Source: JBBATK01 sp044228285
GTDB lineage: Bacteria; Bacteroidota; Ignavibacteria; Kapaibacteriales; NICIL-2
NCBI GenBank assembly: GCA_044228285.1
Contig: JBGAVD010000006.1
Location: 124,001 to 188,000 of the forward strand
DNA length: 64,000 nucleotides
Direction: 5' to 3'
Below the pieces are notes generated by a model that was not told where the DNA came from, did not search any database, and saw only the letters and a program-made list of their open reading frames with translations. Shown here in pieces: positions 19,170 through 28,327 of this stretch (position 1 is the first letter of the stretch; each line of letters starts with the position of its first letter). Position numbers and translations under genes: made by a program.

Positions 19170-20159
19170 CTACAGAGCTCCGTCGTTGATTTCGCTCGAG
19201 TCGCCAACGTTGAGTCGCTTAAAGCTCCCACGTACAACGGCATTGTTCCCAATAATTGAGTTTTCCAGCAATGAACTCGTGACCATAGCACCATCGCTTA
19301 CGATACTATTTCGTAGCAAGGAGTCCTTCACGGTTGCACCCGAGGCTACAGTTGCAAAAGGTCCTACAACACTTCGCTCGATCACAGCATTCTCTGCAAT
19401 AAACACTGGCGGAATAATCACTGAACCTGGAATTGCTGGTGAAGACTGTGAGGCACTTTGCTTATGTAGCAGATGCTGGTTTGTGTCCAACATCGTTTCT
19501 GGCTTACCGCAATCAAACCAACCATTAACGGCAAAGGTTCCAAAATCTTCTCCGCGATCAATCATCATTTGCAATGCATCTGTCAACTGGTACTCATTGC
19601 GTGTACGAATGTTATTGAGAACGAGTTCGTCGAGACAGGTTTTCAGTAGAGGACTATTCACGATATGATACAGTCCAACAATAGCCATTTTGGTGGTTGG
19701 GTTTTCGGGCTTTTCAACCAAACGAGAAACACGATTGTTCAGGGACTCAACCACACCAAAGCGGCGTGGATCCTCAACTTCTTTCACACCGAGAAGACTG
19801 CGACTAGATTGCAGAACGGGAGCTAAGTCGACATCGAAAATGGTATCACCAAGAATGATGAACACAGGATCTTCGCCGATGGTGTCGCGTGCGCACCAGA
19901 TGGAATGTCCTAAGCCCAGCGGTTCATCCTGCAGGACAAAGGTCACATTCAGATCATAATTCTGTTGAACATACTCTCGGATTTTGTCTCCCATATATCC
20001 AATCACGATCGTTGCATCGCTGATATTCTGAGCGAGTAGCGTGTCGAGTATATGTCCGAGTATAGGCTTCCCTGCAACATTCAGGAGTACCTTTGGAAGT
20101 GAGTAGGTGTGCGGACGCAGGCGTGTGCCATATCCGGCCACCGGTATGATAGCTCTCAT
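19170..20159 (-). CDS. Sugar-phosphate nucleotidyltransferase with left-handed beta-helix
   Basis: 329 residues. The N-terminal Rossmann-like domain begins MRAIIPVAGYGTRLRPHT (NTP-binding G-x-G-T-R-x-R-P), followed by PKVLLNVAGKPIL, LGDTIFDVD and NGWFDCGKPETML. Residues ~230-329 carry hexapeptide-type repeats (AENAVIERSVVGPFATV, SGATVKDSLLRNSIV) of a left-handed beta-helix. This layout is that of glucose-1-phosphate thymidylyl/uridylyl- or mannose-1-phosphate guanylyltransferases, which activate sugars for polysaccharide synthesis; specificity cannot be assigned. The conserved start is the second in-frame ATG-type codon, at 20159. It is followed on the same strand by the lipoprotein gene 97 bp away. 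Confidence 0.9.
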   Translation of the reverse strand: MRAIIPVAGYGTRLRPHTYSLPKVLLNVAGKPILGHILDTLLAQNISDATIVIGYMGDKIREYVQQNYDLNVTFVLQDEPLGLGHSIWCARDTIGEDPVFIILGDTIFDVDLAPVLQSSRSLLGVKEVEDPRRFGVVESLNNRVSRLVEKPENPTTKMAIVGLYHIVNSPLLKTCLDELVLNNIRTRNEYQLTDALQMMIDRGEDFGTFAVNGWFDCGKPETMLDTNQHLLHKQSASQSSPAIPGSVIIPPVFIAENAVIERSVVGPFATVASGATVKDSLLRNSIVSDGAMVTSSLLENSIIGNNAVVRGSFKRLNVGDSSEINDGAL

Positions 20160-20252
20160 TCGATGTGGAAGTGTGAAGATCAATGGTAGCTCGTGGCGAC
20201 CTCAAGTACAAAAATAGCGAGAAGACAAGCCTCGGTGAACCTTGCATACGCA

Positions 20253-20269
20253 GCAGCGAAGCTGCTGGT
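20253..20269. repeat. Short GAA-loop hairpin
   Basis: CAGCAGC (20253-20259) and GCTGCTG (20263-20269) around GAA; centre GCGAAGC. It lies between the FemAB-like and nucleotidyltransferase genes. Confidence 0.65.
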
Positions 20270-20298
20270 TGATAAAAAATCTCCTGCAGAGATTCTCC

Positions 20299-21273
20299 TT
20301 AGAGTGTAAAGTGATAGGTGCTCCGCAGAACGCCGCGTGCATCAAAGCGCTCTTTGAATTCAATCAAGCCCAGTGAAGGCGTCATAGGATTCGGGTCTTT
20401 GGTGTCTTGCGAGACCCCAATATCCACCCACTCATATCCCTCCTCCACCGCACGTCGCACCGTCTCATACATAATCAGGTACACCGGCTTCAAGTGCTCA
20501 TACTCATAGAGCAGCATATTATAAAAGCAAAGCACCACTTTACTATTTGCCATAAAGAGCAAGGAACCTGCAATGGCCACATCATTATGATACACCATCA
20601 TCAAGCGCAAGCGATCCGGCATCAGCTCGCGCAGCTTCAGCAGCTCGTCGAGAGAGTGTGTTGGCTTTGCATTATGCTTCGCTTTATTAACGAGTAGGAT
20701 GCGATGAAATGTTTCGTAATCATCACTATCGCGAATAGTAATCTGAGCTTCTCGTAAAATCTTGTGCACCGTCTTGCGTGCAGTTTTATCAAAATGCTCA
20801 AGGAAGTTCTTCCCATGTTTCACATGGATCGCATGTGAAATGTAGTGTAGCTCAAAATCGAATTTGCGATAGAGCATAGCATACTCGAAGTGCTGCGAGA
20901 TATGCGTGTTGTAAATGATGGGAGGCGGAATAATAAAGAGTTCCTTCCAACCTTTGTTTCGAGCAAAGTCGATGAAGCAATCAACAATACTCAGCGCGGT
21001 TGCAAAGTCGGGATCAGGAGCAGTAAAACCACCATAACTCGCTCCCGTAGGAGACCAAAATTCACCTGGACGTCCCTGAAAAAAACCACCCGGCAACACC
21101 GCCACCAGCTTGCCATTGTCGCGAAACATAACATGCGAAAACACAAAACGCTCCGGCGGATGGTAATCCAGAAAAGCCTGATTGTGGAACATCGTTGCAT
21201 TATTACAGCGAAGCAAAAACTCTTCCCATTCAGCTCGGTCGTTCGGGGTATAATCGTGGGCAGTGATAGGCAT
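20299..21273 (-). CDS. FemAB/GNAT-like acyltransferase family protein
   Basis: 324 residues from the ATG at 21273 (MPITAHDYTPNDRAEWEEF). The layout is that of FemAB-type double-GNAT proteins (peptidoglycan bridge or lipid II aminoacyltransferase relatives): NNATMFHNQAFLDYHP, then VLPGGFF and SPTGASYGGF, a basic central stretch FDKTARKTVHKILREA, and a closing VDIGVSQDTKDPNPM with GLIEFKERF. The neighbour is a sugar nucleotidyltransferase, so cell-surface glycan or peptide modification is a reasonable guess. Specific substrate unknown. Confidence 0.78.
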   Translation of the reverse strand: MPITAHDYTPNDRAEWEEFLLRCNNATMFHNQAFLDYHPPERFVFSHVMFRDNGKLVAVLPGGFFQGRPGEFWSPTGASYGGFTAPDPDFATALSIVDCFIDFARNKGWKELFIIPPPIIYNTHISQHFEYAMLYRKFDFELHYISHAIHVKHGKNFLEHFDKTARKTVHKILREAQITIRDSDDYETFHRILLVNKAKHNAKPTHSLDELLKLRELMPDRLRLMMVYHNDVAIAGSLLFMANSKVVLCFYNMLLYEYEHLKPVYLIMYETVRRAVEEGYEWVDIGVSQDTKDPNPMTPSLGLIEFKERFDARGVLRSTYHFTL

Positions 21274-21410
21274 AGTAAACACGTGATGATCTGCGAATCT
21301 ACGGCTTTGGTGGCGATTATGCTGAATAACAGCCCCAAATACCACAAGCGCTACTCGATAGCCAAGCTACATCACGATACTACCGAAGAGAATAAAAATC
21401 TCGAACGTCG

Positions 21411-21934
21411 AGCCCTGAAAGGCCGACAACAATCCAGCCCAGGGCGAAGCAAAGCGGAGCCCTGGGAACGAGTCCGACGGACATGCAAAGCCCTGAAAGG
21501 GCGACAACAATCCAGCCCTGGGCGAAGCAAAGCGAAGCCCTGGGAACGAATGCGACGGACATGCAAAGCCCTGAAAGGGCGACAACAATCCAGCCCAGGG
21601 CGAAGCAAAGCGGAGCCCTGGGAACGAATGCGACGGACAGGCAAAGCCCTGAAAGGGCGACAACAATCCAGCCCAGGGCGAAGCAAAGCGGAGCCCTGGG
21701 AACGAATTCAACAGGTAAGCAGAGCCCTGAAAGGGCGATATAACTCAGCCCAGGGCGCAGCGAAGCTGTGCCCTGGGTGCGCATGCAACAGGCAATTAGA
21801 GCCCTGAAAGGGCGATATAACTCAGCCCAGGGCACAGCGAAGCTGTGCCCTGGGTGCGAAAGCGACAGGCTGTTAGAGCCCTGAAAGGGCGATATAACTC
21901 AGCCCAGGGCTCAGCAAAGCTGAGCCCTGGGTGC
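21411..21934 (+). repeat. Tandem array of seven ~78-bp palindromic units
   Basis: AGCCCTGAAAG begins at 21411, 21489, 21567, 21645, 21723, 21800 and 21877, giving periods of 78, 78, 78, 78, 77 and 77 bp. Each unit has a small palindrome (GCCCTGAAAGGGC), a spacer (GACAACAATCCA or GATATAACTCA), and a larger inverted repeat (CCCAGGGC ... GCCCTGGG). The first four units share one spacer type, the last three another. Because 78 is a multiple of three, long frames run through the array on both strands; these are repeat translations and not genes. A 13-bp direct repeat, AAAAATCTCGAAC, lies at 21394-21406 and again at 21993-22005, on either side of the array. Confidence 0.95.
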
Positions 21935-22095
21935 CGTGTGCTGGTTACGTGATATGTGATACGTGACGCGAGACGCGACATGCGAAATGAACAAAAATCT
22001 CGAACATCAAATCCCGCACGCCCATCCCCCCCCTCGGGTTTGGGCGTCGCCCCATTTTCTGCGCGGATCTAACCAATTACGTTAAACGCCGCATT

Positions 22096-22345
22096 CCCAG
22101 GGCTCCGCTGCGCTGCGCCCTGGGCTGGATTGTTGTCGCCCCTTCAGGGCTTGATATGGTTTTGTCGCTCGCTCTCCCAGGGTTCCGCTGCGCTGCACCC
22201 TGGGCTGGATTGTTGTCGCCCTTTCAGGGCTTGATATGGTTTCATCCTTTGTTCCCAGGGCTTCGCTGCGCTACGCCCTGGGCTGGATTGTTGCCGCCCT
22301 TTCAGGGCTTGATCTGGTTTCATCTTGCGTTCCCAGGGCTCAGCT
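22096..22345 (-). repeat. Second array of the same unit in the opposite orientation
   Basis: CCCAGGG starts at 22096, 22176, 22254 and 22332 (periods 80, 78, 78): three full units and a truncated fourth. The sequence is the reverse complement of the first array's unit (CCCTGGGCTGGATTGTTGTC, then GCCCTTTCAGGGCTTGAT). The two arrays face each other across ~160 bp at 21935-22095 and end just upstream of the MBL/rhodanese gene, whose frame is open into the array by chance. Confidence 0.93.
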
Positions 22346-22388
22346 CGATTCGTCTTTGCATTTTTGTAGTTCACCACGGAGTTTTCCT

Positions 22389-23792
22389 ATGTTCTTCCGA
22401 CAGATTTACGAAAAAGGTCTTGCTCATGCATCCTACATGGTGGGTTGCCAGAAGAGTGGCACTGTTGCGGTCATTGACGCTAAGCGAGATGTTGATACCT
22501 ATCTTGAAATTGCGGCGCAAGAGAATCTGCGTATCACGCAGGTTTTGGAGACACACATTCACGCTGACTTCCTCTGTGGATCACGGGAGCTACACGAGAT
22601 CTGTGGTGCGGAGATCATGGTTTCGGATGAAGGTGGCTCTGAGTGGATGTACAACTTCCCTCATCGTGGATTGCGCGACGGGATGAGTTTCATGGTTGGG
22701 AACATTCGCTTTGAGGTGTGGCATACGCCTGGGCATACGCCGGAGCATATTAGTTTCCTTGTGACTGATACTCCAGCCTCCGACAAAGCCATTATGTTCT
22801 TTAGTGGTGATTTTGTTTTCGTGGGAGATGTGGGACGTCCAGACCTGCTGGAACGGGCTGCTGGTTATAGTGGGACGATGGTAGCAGGCGCACACGATAT
22901 GTTTCGTTCGCTTCAACGTTTCAAGACTCTTCCTGACTACGTTCAAGTTCATCCGGCGCACGGTGCTGGGTCGGCTTGTGGGAAGTCCTTAGGCGACATT
23001 CCTCATAGCACTGTGGGTTATGAGAAACTTGTAAACTGGGCTCTGCAATACTCCGATGAAGAAGCATTTGTGAAAGCGCTGCTCGATGGTCAGCCAGAAC
23101 CTCCCTCCTACTTCGCACAGATGAAACGCTTGAACAAAGAGCCTCGTGCTTTGCTGTGCACGGTTCCATCCATACCTCAACTCAATAGCGCTGAACTTGA
23201 AGCGCACTTGAACGGACAAACTCAAGTTGTTGATACAAGAAGTAAAGAGGCATTCTGCAATGGATTCATCCCTTCTTCTCTGTTCCTACACAACAATAAT
23301 AGTCTGAGTACCTGGGCTGGATGGATGCTGTCCTATGATCGCGATATCCTTCTGCTCTGCGCTGCTTCGCAGCTAGAAGAGATACAACGACGTCTCATGC
23401 GCATAGGCTTGGACCGCATTTGTGGTTGGTATGAGAAGGTGGAAGCATGGCAGAGCGAACGCTTTCCGCTTCAACACATTTCAATGATGAGCACAGCTGC
23501 GTTGGATTCCGCATTGAAAGCAAATGACACAGATCTGCAGATTTTAGATGTGCGAAAGTTGAGTGAATACAACGCCGGACATAGCCCTGGCGCTCGACAC
23601 ATTCACGCTGGATACCTTAAACAACAATTGGACGAACTCCCACGCGACAAAACACTAGCCATTATGTGTGCCAGCGGCAATCGTTCAACAATTGCATGCA
23701 GCTTGCTCTCGCGCGAAGGTATCCACAACTTCGTCAACATCGAAGGCGGCTTTGAAGCTTGGGAAAAAGGTGGATTTGAAGTGGAGCGGTAG
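22389..23792 (+). CDS. MBL-fold hydrolase with two C-terminal rhodanese domains (persulfide dioxygenase-like)
   Basis: 467 residues. Residues ~1-245 are a metallo-beta-lactamase fold of the ETHE1/CstB-like group: ETHIHADFLCGSREL, HTPGHTPEHISFLV, FSGDFVFVGDVGRPDL and HPAHGAGSACG give the iron/zinc ligands. The first rhodanese (~260-350) has VVDTRSKEAFCNGF and LLLCAASQLEE; its active-site loop looks degenerate. The second (~365-467) has ILDVRKLSEYNAGHSPGA and the loop CASGNRS, so it looks active. Such fusions oxidise glutathione or protein persulfides and move sulfane sulfur in sulfide detoxification. The chosen ATG gives the conserved MFFRQIYEKGLAHASY start; the open frame upstream runs through repeat DNA. 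Confidence 0.9.
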   Translation: MFFRQIYEKGLAHASYMVGCQKSGTVAVIDAKRDVDTYLEIAAQENLRITQVLETHIHADFLCGSRELHEICGAEIMVSDEGGSEWMYNFPHRGLRDGMSFMVGNIRFEVWHTPGHTPEHISFLVTDTPASDKAIMFFSGDFVFVGDVGRPDLLERAAGYSGTMVAGAHDMFRSLQRFKTLPDYVQVHPAHGAGSACGKSLGDIPHSTVGYEKLVNWALQYSDEEAFVKALLDGQPEPPSYFAQMKRLNKEPRALLCTVPSIPQLNSAELEAHLNGQTQVVDTRSKEAFCNGFIPSSLFLHNNNSLSTWAGWMLSYDRDILLLCAASQLEEIQRRLMRIGLDRICGWYEKVEAWQSERFPLQHISMMSTAALDSALKANDTDLQILDVRKLSEYNAGHSPGARHIHAGYLKQQLDELPRDKTLAIMCASGNRSTIACSLLSREGIHNFVNIEGGFEAWEKGGFEVER

Positions 23793-23977
23793 AAGCACCT
23801 CGGAGTTGAGCTGCCAAGACATTAGTGTCGGAACAGAGCTCTGCTCAGCTTCAATTAGTCGTTGAGCACGTGAATTGCTCCTCACTACGACTGAGAACAT
23901 GTTCATAGCTGCACCTTAGCCTATTCAACGCGCGTGGAGTGCTTAACTAAGATCTCAAAAGCGCTAAAGCCAACTCC

Positions 23978-24403
23978 TTACCCTTCCCCGCGCTTCAAAT
24001 GATTCTGCAGTTCCTTGAACTGCGCAAGGTCGTGGGCTAGATCACAGAGGTTGCGAATTGCTCCGGCATGAACATCGAGATACACTTCGTGGAAGCGCTG
24101 TTTGACTTCGTCATCAGCGCTTTGACTCACTGCTAAGAGATGAGTGCGAATGGAATTCATAGCATTGGCAAACTCTTCTTCGAGGAGGGCAAAGCCTTCG
24201 CTGCCAGGTGTGCTTTTGCGCATCACGCCAAACACCTTCCACATCGCACTTCCATGAAAGCTGAGGTCCACAACCAACTCTGCGTTGAGTTGTTGGGCGG
24301 CAAGCTCGAGGATAGTGGAGATGTCGTTCTTCTTGCGGAGGTTATTCTGACAATACTGATCCAGATATTCAACAACAGCTTGGGTGTCTTCAGAAATAAT
24401 CAT
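23978..24403 (-). CDS. Uncharacterised small helical protein
   Basis: 141 residues, no signal peptide or membrane segment, predicted mostly helical (TILELAAQQLNAELVVDL, HLLAVSQSADDEVKQRFHEV, CDLAHDLAQFKELQNHL). I do not recognise a family. It begins 26 bp after the end of the next upstream gene on the same strand, so the two are probably co-transcribed. Codon use and composition look like a real protein. Confidence 0.65.
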   Translation of the reverse strand: MIISEDTQAVVEYLDQYCQNNLRKKNDISTILELAAQQLNAELVVDLSFHGSAMWKVFGVMRKSTPGSEGFALLEEEFANAMNSIRTHLLAVSQSADDEVKQRFHEVYLDVHAGAIRNLCDLAHDLAQFKELQNHLKRGEG

Positions 24404-24429
24404 TGTGCGTGTATGGCAATGTGTAGTTT

Positions 24430-24993
24430 TTATTGGGAACGAACGGTAAACAGTACGATGACGGATGTTGCCACCGCAGCTAGGATAACAAGAGGTTCGA
24501 CGATATCATCCCATGTACTGCGGGGTGCCGGAGGCACCACGGATGAAGAAAATTCGTATTTGGGATTCTCTAAGAGCACTACTTCTGAGCGTGCAACCAG
24601 ATCGGTCGATTGAACGATGATGTCTTCTAAAGGTTGTCCTTGTAGACTCGCCCGGATCTCTACTCGTGCAATGCGTTGCAAGGAATCACGATCGCTTGCT
24701 TGCATGTAGCGCACGGCACAGTCGGCAAGGCCGAGATGAAGAGTGGGTGCTTTGGTGTCGAAGGTGATGCCGGCTTGAGTGAGGACTCGTCCGACATTCT
24801 GCTGCACCAGCCAACGAGCTGGATGCTCTGAACAACTGAGATGAATGGTCTGCGCCTGCTTTGTCTGGAGCTGCATACGCAGTTGCTGAGCAGCAAGCAT
24901 CGACAGAGAGTCTATCATTGAAAAATTCGATGTTGAGGCTCCAAGCGTTGTACACAGCGTGCACACGAATAGTATGTGGAGTAGGCTCTTCAT
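24430..24993 (-). CDS. Uncharacterised exported protein with C-terminal membrane segment
   Basis: 187 residues from the ATG at 24993, chosen because GAGG lies nine bases upstream and because it begins the signal MKSLLHILFVCTLCTTLGAS. The body has mixed helix/strand with 'THRxL-x-ADCAVRYMQ'-like pattern (APTLHLGLADCAVRYM) and IARVEIRASLQGQP. A C-terminal hydrophobic segment (EPLVILAAVATSVIVLF) should anchor it in the inner membrane with most of the chain outside the cytoplasm. No family recognised. It lies between an OmpA-type lipoprotein and the small helical gene, all on the minus strand. Confidence 0.65.
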   Translation of the reverse strand: MKSLLHILFVCTLCTTLGASTSNFSMIDSLSMLAAQQLRMQLQTKQAQTIHLSCSEHPARWLVQQNVGRVLTQAGITFDTKAPTLHLGLADCAVRYMQASDRDSLQRIARVEIRASLQGQPLEDIIVQSTDLVARSEVVLLENPKYEFSSSVVPPAPRSTWDDIVEPLVILAAVATSVIVLFTVRSQ

Positions 24994-25136
24994 CAATGAC
25001 ATCCTCGTGTAAAACAATAGCGACTCGAATGCGAGATCTCTTCGCTTCGCGCTCCGACATCACAAGCTAAGGATGATTGCCATAATGCCGATGCAAAACA
25101 CTGCTCGCCATACACCAAGATGCTGCTCTGTACCCG

Positions 25137-26342
25137 TTAATTGGTTGCAACTTTTACGTAGATGGAAACATCTGCACGACGATCCTCCAGTTTGCCACCT
25201 TTTACGGCTGCAAAGCTTTTGTCGGCAAACTGTGCCCCAAATGGCTTCACGATCATGATTTCACGACTGAGGTGCAAGCTTTCCAAATGCTTCATGATAC
25301 TCTCACCACGACGCTGAGCTAACTTTATATTGTTAGCATCTTTGCCGACAGCATCCGTATGCACTTCAACAAAAATTCCTTCTACGCCCTTACCTGATAC
25401 TAATTCTGTTATTGCCGCTTTTGCTGTGTCGCTGAGCTTGTCATCGCCAAACTCAAAGAAAACCTGAGCACTCTGGCGCTGCACCTTAGGATCAAAACTC
25501 TTCATTTGGATTTCGCCGTTTGCGAAGGTTGGCAAACCATAGTGCGTTGCTACAAAGCGTGCAATGCGAGGCTCTATTGCTTGCTCGTTCCACTTAAACA
25601 TGATGCCACTGTCGCCATACTGCTCGCCATTGGCATTGATATCCCAAATGGTAGGATAGAGGTAGCGCCAACGGCCTACACACAACTCATCTGGCTTAAT
25701 GAACTTTCCTTTGTCTGTGACAACAGAGGCAACCAAGTCGCTTTTGTTGCCAGCCGACTTGTACACTAAAATCTCCGAAGGAACTTTATCAGCACTAAAC
25801 TTTGTTTCGGTGGTAACCTTGGTGCCATCTGCTTCCATTGCCGCACCGTCATTGGTGTCGATCATGGTGTCGATGAGGAGAGTGAGGCCGGCAGACAAAG
25901 TCTGACTGGTGTTATTCTCCATCGTGTACTCAATACGATAGTACTGTCCAAACTGCCCTGGCTCAACATCACGAAATGTTTTGTCGACAGGAACTAAACG
26001 CTGCGTTAAGGTCACGCCTTCGAAATCATACTCAATACTACTGAACAACGATCCACCTTCACCCCATTTACGCTGGGTGCCGTACAAGTAGGTTAAAGGA
26101 CCCGCCTCGGTGCGCAAGCAAGGATTGTTCGACGCGAACTTGCCGTTCACGGAAAGCACAAAGTGCGAGGTTGAGTGCGGCGATGGATATCCGTACATCA
26201 AACGCTTTGAACCGGTACCGATGGTAAAGCGACCGTCCTCTGCTGCGGCTCCGCATCCATACTGAGGACGTTGGCCCGTAGCACATGATGAAAACACGAG
26301 TGCTCCAAGGCACAGACAGACAAGAGATAAAAGCACTTTCAT
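25137..26342 (-). CDS. OmpA-family lipoprotein
   Basis: 401 residues. Lipobox FSSC puts the lipidated cysteine at residue 20 of MKVLLSLVCLCLGALVFSSC. Residues ~25-275 are an unrecognised beta-rich domain (YGYPSPHSTSHFVLSVNG, RIEYTMENNTSQTL). Residues ~285-401 resemble an OmpA/MotB peptidoglycan-binding domain: AQVFFEFGDDKLSDTAKAAI, VEVHTDAVGKDANNIKLAQR and a closing LEDRRADVSIYV. It is probably an outer-membrane lipoprotein that contacts peptidoglycan. The open frame extends upstream, but only this ATG yields a signal. The 185-bp upstream gap separates it from the trmB-like gene. Confidence 0.85.
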   Translation of the reverse strand: MKVLLSLVCLCLGALVFSSCATGQRPQYGCGAAAEDGRFTIGTGSKRLMYGYPSPHSTSHFVLSVNGKFASNNPCLRTEAGPLTYLYGTQRKWGEGGSLFSSIEYDFEGVTLTQRLVPVDKTFRDVEPGQFGQYYRIEYTMENNTSQTLSAGLTLLIDTMIDTNDGAAMEADGTKVTTETKFSADKVPSEILVYKSAGNKSDLVASVVTDKGKFIKPDELCVGRWRYLYPTIWDINANGEQYGDSGIMFKWNEQAIEPRIARFVATHYGLPTFANGEIQMKSFDPKVQRQSAQVFFEFGDDKLSDTAKAAITELVSGKGVEGIFVEVHTDAVGKDANNIKLAQRRGESIMKHLESLHLSREIMIVKPFGAQFADKSFAAVKGGKLEDRRADVSIYVKVATN

Positions 26343-26527
26343 GGCAGCGTGAAGATGTATGAGGTGAATGTTGGACGATGGCGTTAGTCCAGACACGAAC
26401 ATACGCGGCAAGCAGGCAAATGGGAAATAAGAATTTTTACCTATTCTTACTGTTTTCGCACTGTTTTTGAAGGATTCCACCCGCAGCATGGCTAAAAGTT
26501 CTGAGCTTCTATAAACCGAGTCTCTGG

Positions 26528-27277
26528 CTACGCTTCAACTGAAGTCTTCAGCTTTGCAGCCAATCGCCACAGATGCTGTCCAGCCTCAGCGTACTTCTTT
26601 TCAAATGCTGTCAGTGGCACCCTGGGTTGAATCTGCTCAACTACGTAATCCACTTGCTCTGCATCGAGGACACAGGCACACTCTTCAATGTAATACCACA
26701 TGTTTGAGCGTAGTTCAAGGCTGCTACTGATCAACATCAAGCAGGGAAAAATCGGATGCGCATACCAACGTCGCATCAAGTGCTCGCTCTTTGGATAGGG
26801 ATTTGGGTAAAGCAAAAAGTGCTTTGCAAAGTGCAAACCTGACTCTTGTGACAAACGCCAAAAGTCGATACACTCGGCACGAACACAAAGTGCGTTCTCT
26901 GGCATTGGCGGACTTGCCTGCACACGAGCTGCAGATTGATCAATGCCAATCACAAAAGCTTGAGGATGAGACTCAGCAAGCAGAGCGGTGCTATGTCCTT
27001 TACCACAACACGAATCAAGAATGAGCTCTGCACCATCTCGCAACGCTCCATCCAGGCGCTCACGCACTCTCCAAAACACTTCTTTGGTATGCGCGGATAT
27101 TGGTTTGCGATACACACTCTCGCGGTGCTTGCGTTGCAATTCGCGTAATCGTGCGGCTTGTGGGTGCGCTATCTCGCTATTGGTATAGCGTTGCACGAGT
27201 TCAAAGCCTTCGCTTGGTTGGGATGCGGTGGAGCGTTGTAGCTCTTGTTGGGAATGCACGAGGTCTATCTTAGACAT
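26528..27277 (-). CDS. trmB: tRNA (guanine-N7)-methyltransferase-like protein
   Basis: 249 residues. The SAM-binding motif region reads DSCCGKGHSTALLAESHP then VIGIDQSAARV, and the TrmB-typical segments LLYPNPYPKSEHLMRRWYAHP and LTAFEKKYAEAG follow. TrmB forms m7G46 in the tRNA variable loop. The N-terminal ~75 residues (QQELQRSTASQPSEG...) are longer than in the shortest TrmB proteins and match the variant with 'DSCCGxGxST' rather than 'EIGFGxG', so this may be a TrmB-like paralogue. Its start codon overlaps the end of ugpQ by 8 bp, indicating translational coupling, with AGAAGG directly before the ATG. Confidence 0.8.
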   Translation of the reverse strand: MSKIDLVHSQQELQRSTASQPSEGFELVQRYTNSEIAHPQAARLRELQRKHRESVYRKPISAHTKEVFWRVRERLDGALRDGAELILDSCCGKGHSTALLAESHPQAFVIGIDQSAARVQASPPMPENALCVRAECIDFWRLSQESGLHFAKHFLLYPNPYPKSEHLMRRWYAHPIFPCLMLISSSLELRSNMWYYIEECACVLDAEQVDYVVEQIQPRVPLTAFEKKYAEAGQHLWRLAAKLKTSVEA

Positions 27278-28046
27278 CCTTCTGCGCAGCAAGTAGTGTC
27301 TGTATGCGCTGCGGATAATTCGTCACCAACGCTGTCACCGGATACTTCGTCACTTGATGAAAATCTTCCTCGCTATCAACACCATATACTCCAACGTACA
27401 GTCCATGAGCAAGTGCATCTTCACAGCGTTTAAAAGTACACTCTCGTAGCGAACACACAAATGCTTCGCAGCCAATGGCTGCTGCGATGTCTGAAGGCAA
27501 GCGTGGGTCTTGTGGGAGCTGAATGGCTGAAGTATGAGCCTCTGTATACTCTTTCTTGAGAAAGGCTAAAGACTCGTGATGAAAGGACCCAAAAAGAGTA
27601 TTCGCAAACATATCTGCGTCTTGCACGATGCGAACGATGCGATGGATACGCTCTGCGAGGTCTTCGTTCTCGTAGGGAGGTTTGATCTCAATATTGACGT
27701 AGCACTCATTGGCGCGAAGTAAGTCTAAGGCTTCCTTCAATAGCGGAACTTGTTCGCCACTAAAACCTTCACCAAACCAGGCACCGGCGTCGAGAGAGCG
27801 GAGTTCAGCGAGCGACATATTCTTGCTCTGCCCTTTGCCCGTCGTGGTGCGTCCAACTACATGATCATGCAATAGCACTACATGCTTGTCAGAAGTCAGG
27901 CGTACATCAATCTCCACCATCTTGACGCCAATCTCTATTGCAGCACGAAGAGCAGCCAATGTGTTCTCTGGCGCTGAACCAGACGCGCCACGATGCGCTA
28001 CCACAAAGCGTTGAGAGTCTTGTACAAATGCGCGCAGTGCTTTCAT
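27270..28046 (-). CDS. ugpQ: Glycerophosphodiester phosphodiesterase
   Basis: 258 residues, a cytosolic GDPD TIM barrel hydrolysing glycerophosphodiesters to glycerol-3-phosphate and an alcohol. Catalytic signatures: VVAHRGASGSAPENTLAA with His18, EIDVRLTSDKHVVLLHDHVV (metal ligands and second catalytic His), and NIEIKPP. No signal peptide, so it is the cytoplasmic UgpQ type. It overlaps the trmB-like gene at its 3' end. Confidence 0.93.
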   Translation of the reverse strand: MKALRAFVQDSQRFVVAHRGASGSAPENTLAALRAAIEIGVKMVEIDVRLTSDKHVVLLHDHVVGRTTTGKGQSKNMSLAELRSLDAGAWFGEGFSGEQVPLLKEALDLLRANECYVNIEIKPPYENEDLAERIHRIVRIVQDADMFANTLFGSFHHESLAFLKKEYTEAHTSAIQLPQDPRLPSDIAAAIGCEAFVCSLRECTFKRCEDALAHGLYVGVYGVDSEEDFHQVTKYPVTALVTNYPQRIQTLLAAQKDV

Positions 28047-28327
28047 GATTGACGTTGCTGGGTCATAGCATAGATCCTCTCATACAAGGATCGCTCTTTT
28101 TGCAAATATCGGCTGTTTCAGCTCAACTGAAAGTGACACGATACGTTAAAGAATGTTTAGAAGATGTGTCGCTCACATTTTCATGAATAGAGAGTTGAAC
28201 TGAGCAAGAACACATCTGCTTCATTCATCTTCTAGAGACTTTTCATCAACCGTCTACCTTCGGTAGCCGCTGTACTCGTCGCGGCGGCTATGCAAAGATG
28301 AGGAGCAGGCCCAGGGGCTGCCGAACA

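Noticed and set aside
20890..21807. Long plus-strand frame (and similar minus-strand frames) across the ~78-bp array
   Set aside because: The frame exists only because the repeat period is a multiple of three; the product is a repeated ALKGRQQSSPGR-type string with no signal, and it overlaps a real minus-strand gene.
21411..22345. CRISPR array
   Set aside because: The whole ~78-bp unit repeats, including the parts that would be spacers; there are no unique spacers and no cas genes.
22144..22377. Minus-strand frame in the second array
   Set aside because: Repeat translation (QALKGRQQSSPG), same artefact as in the first array.
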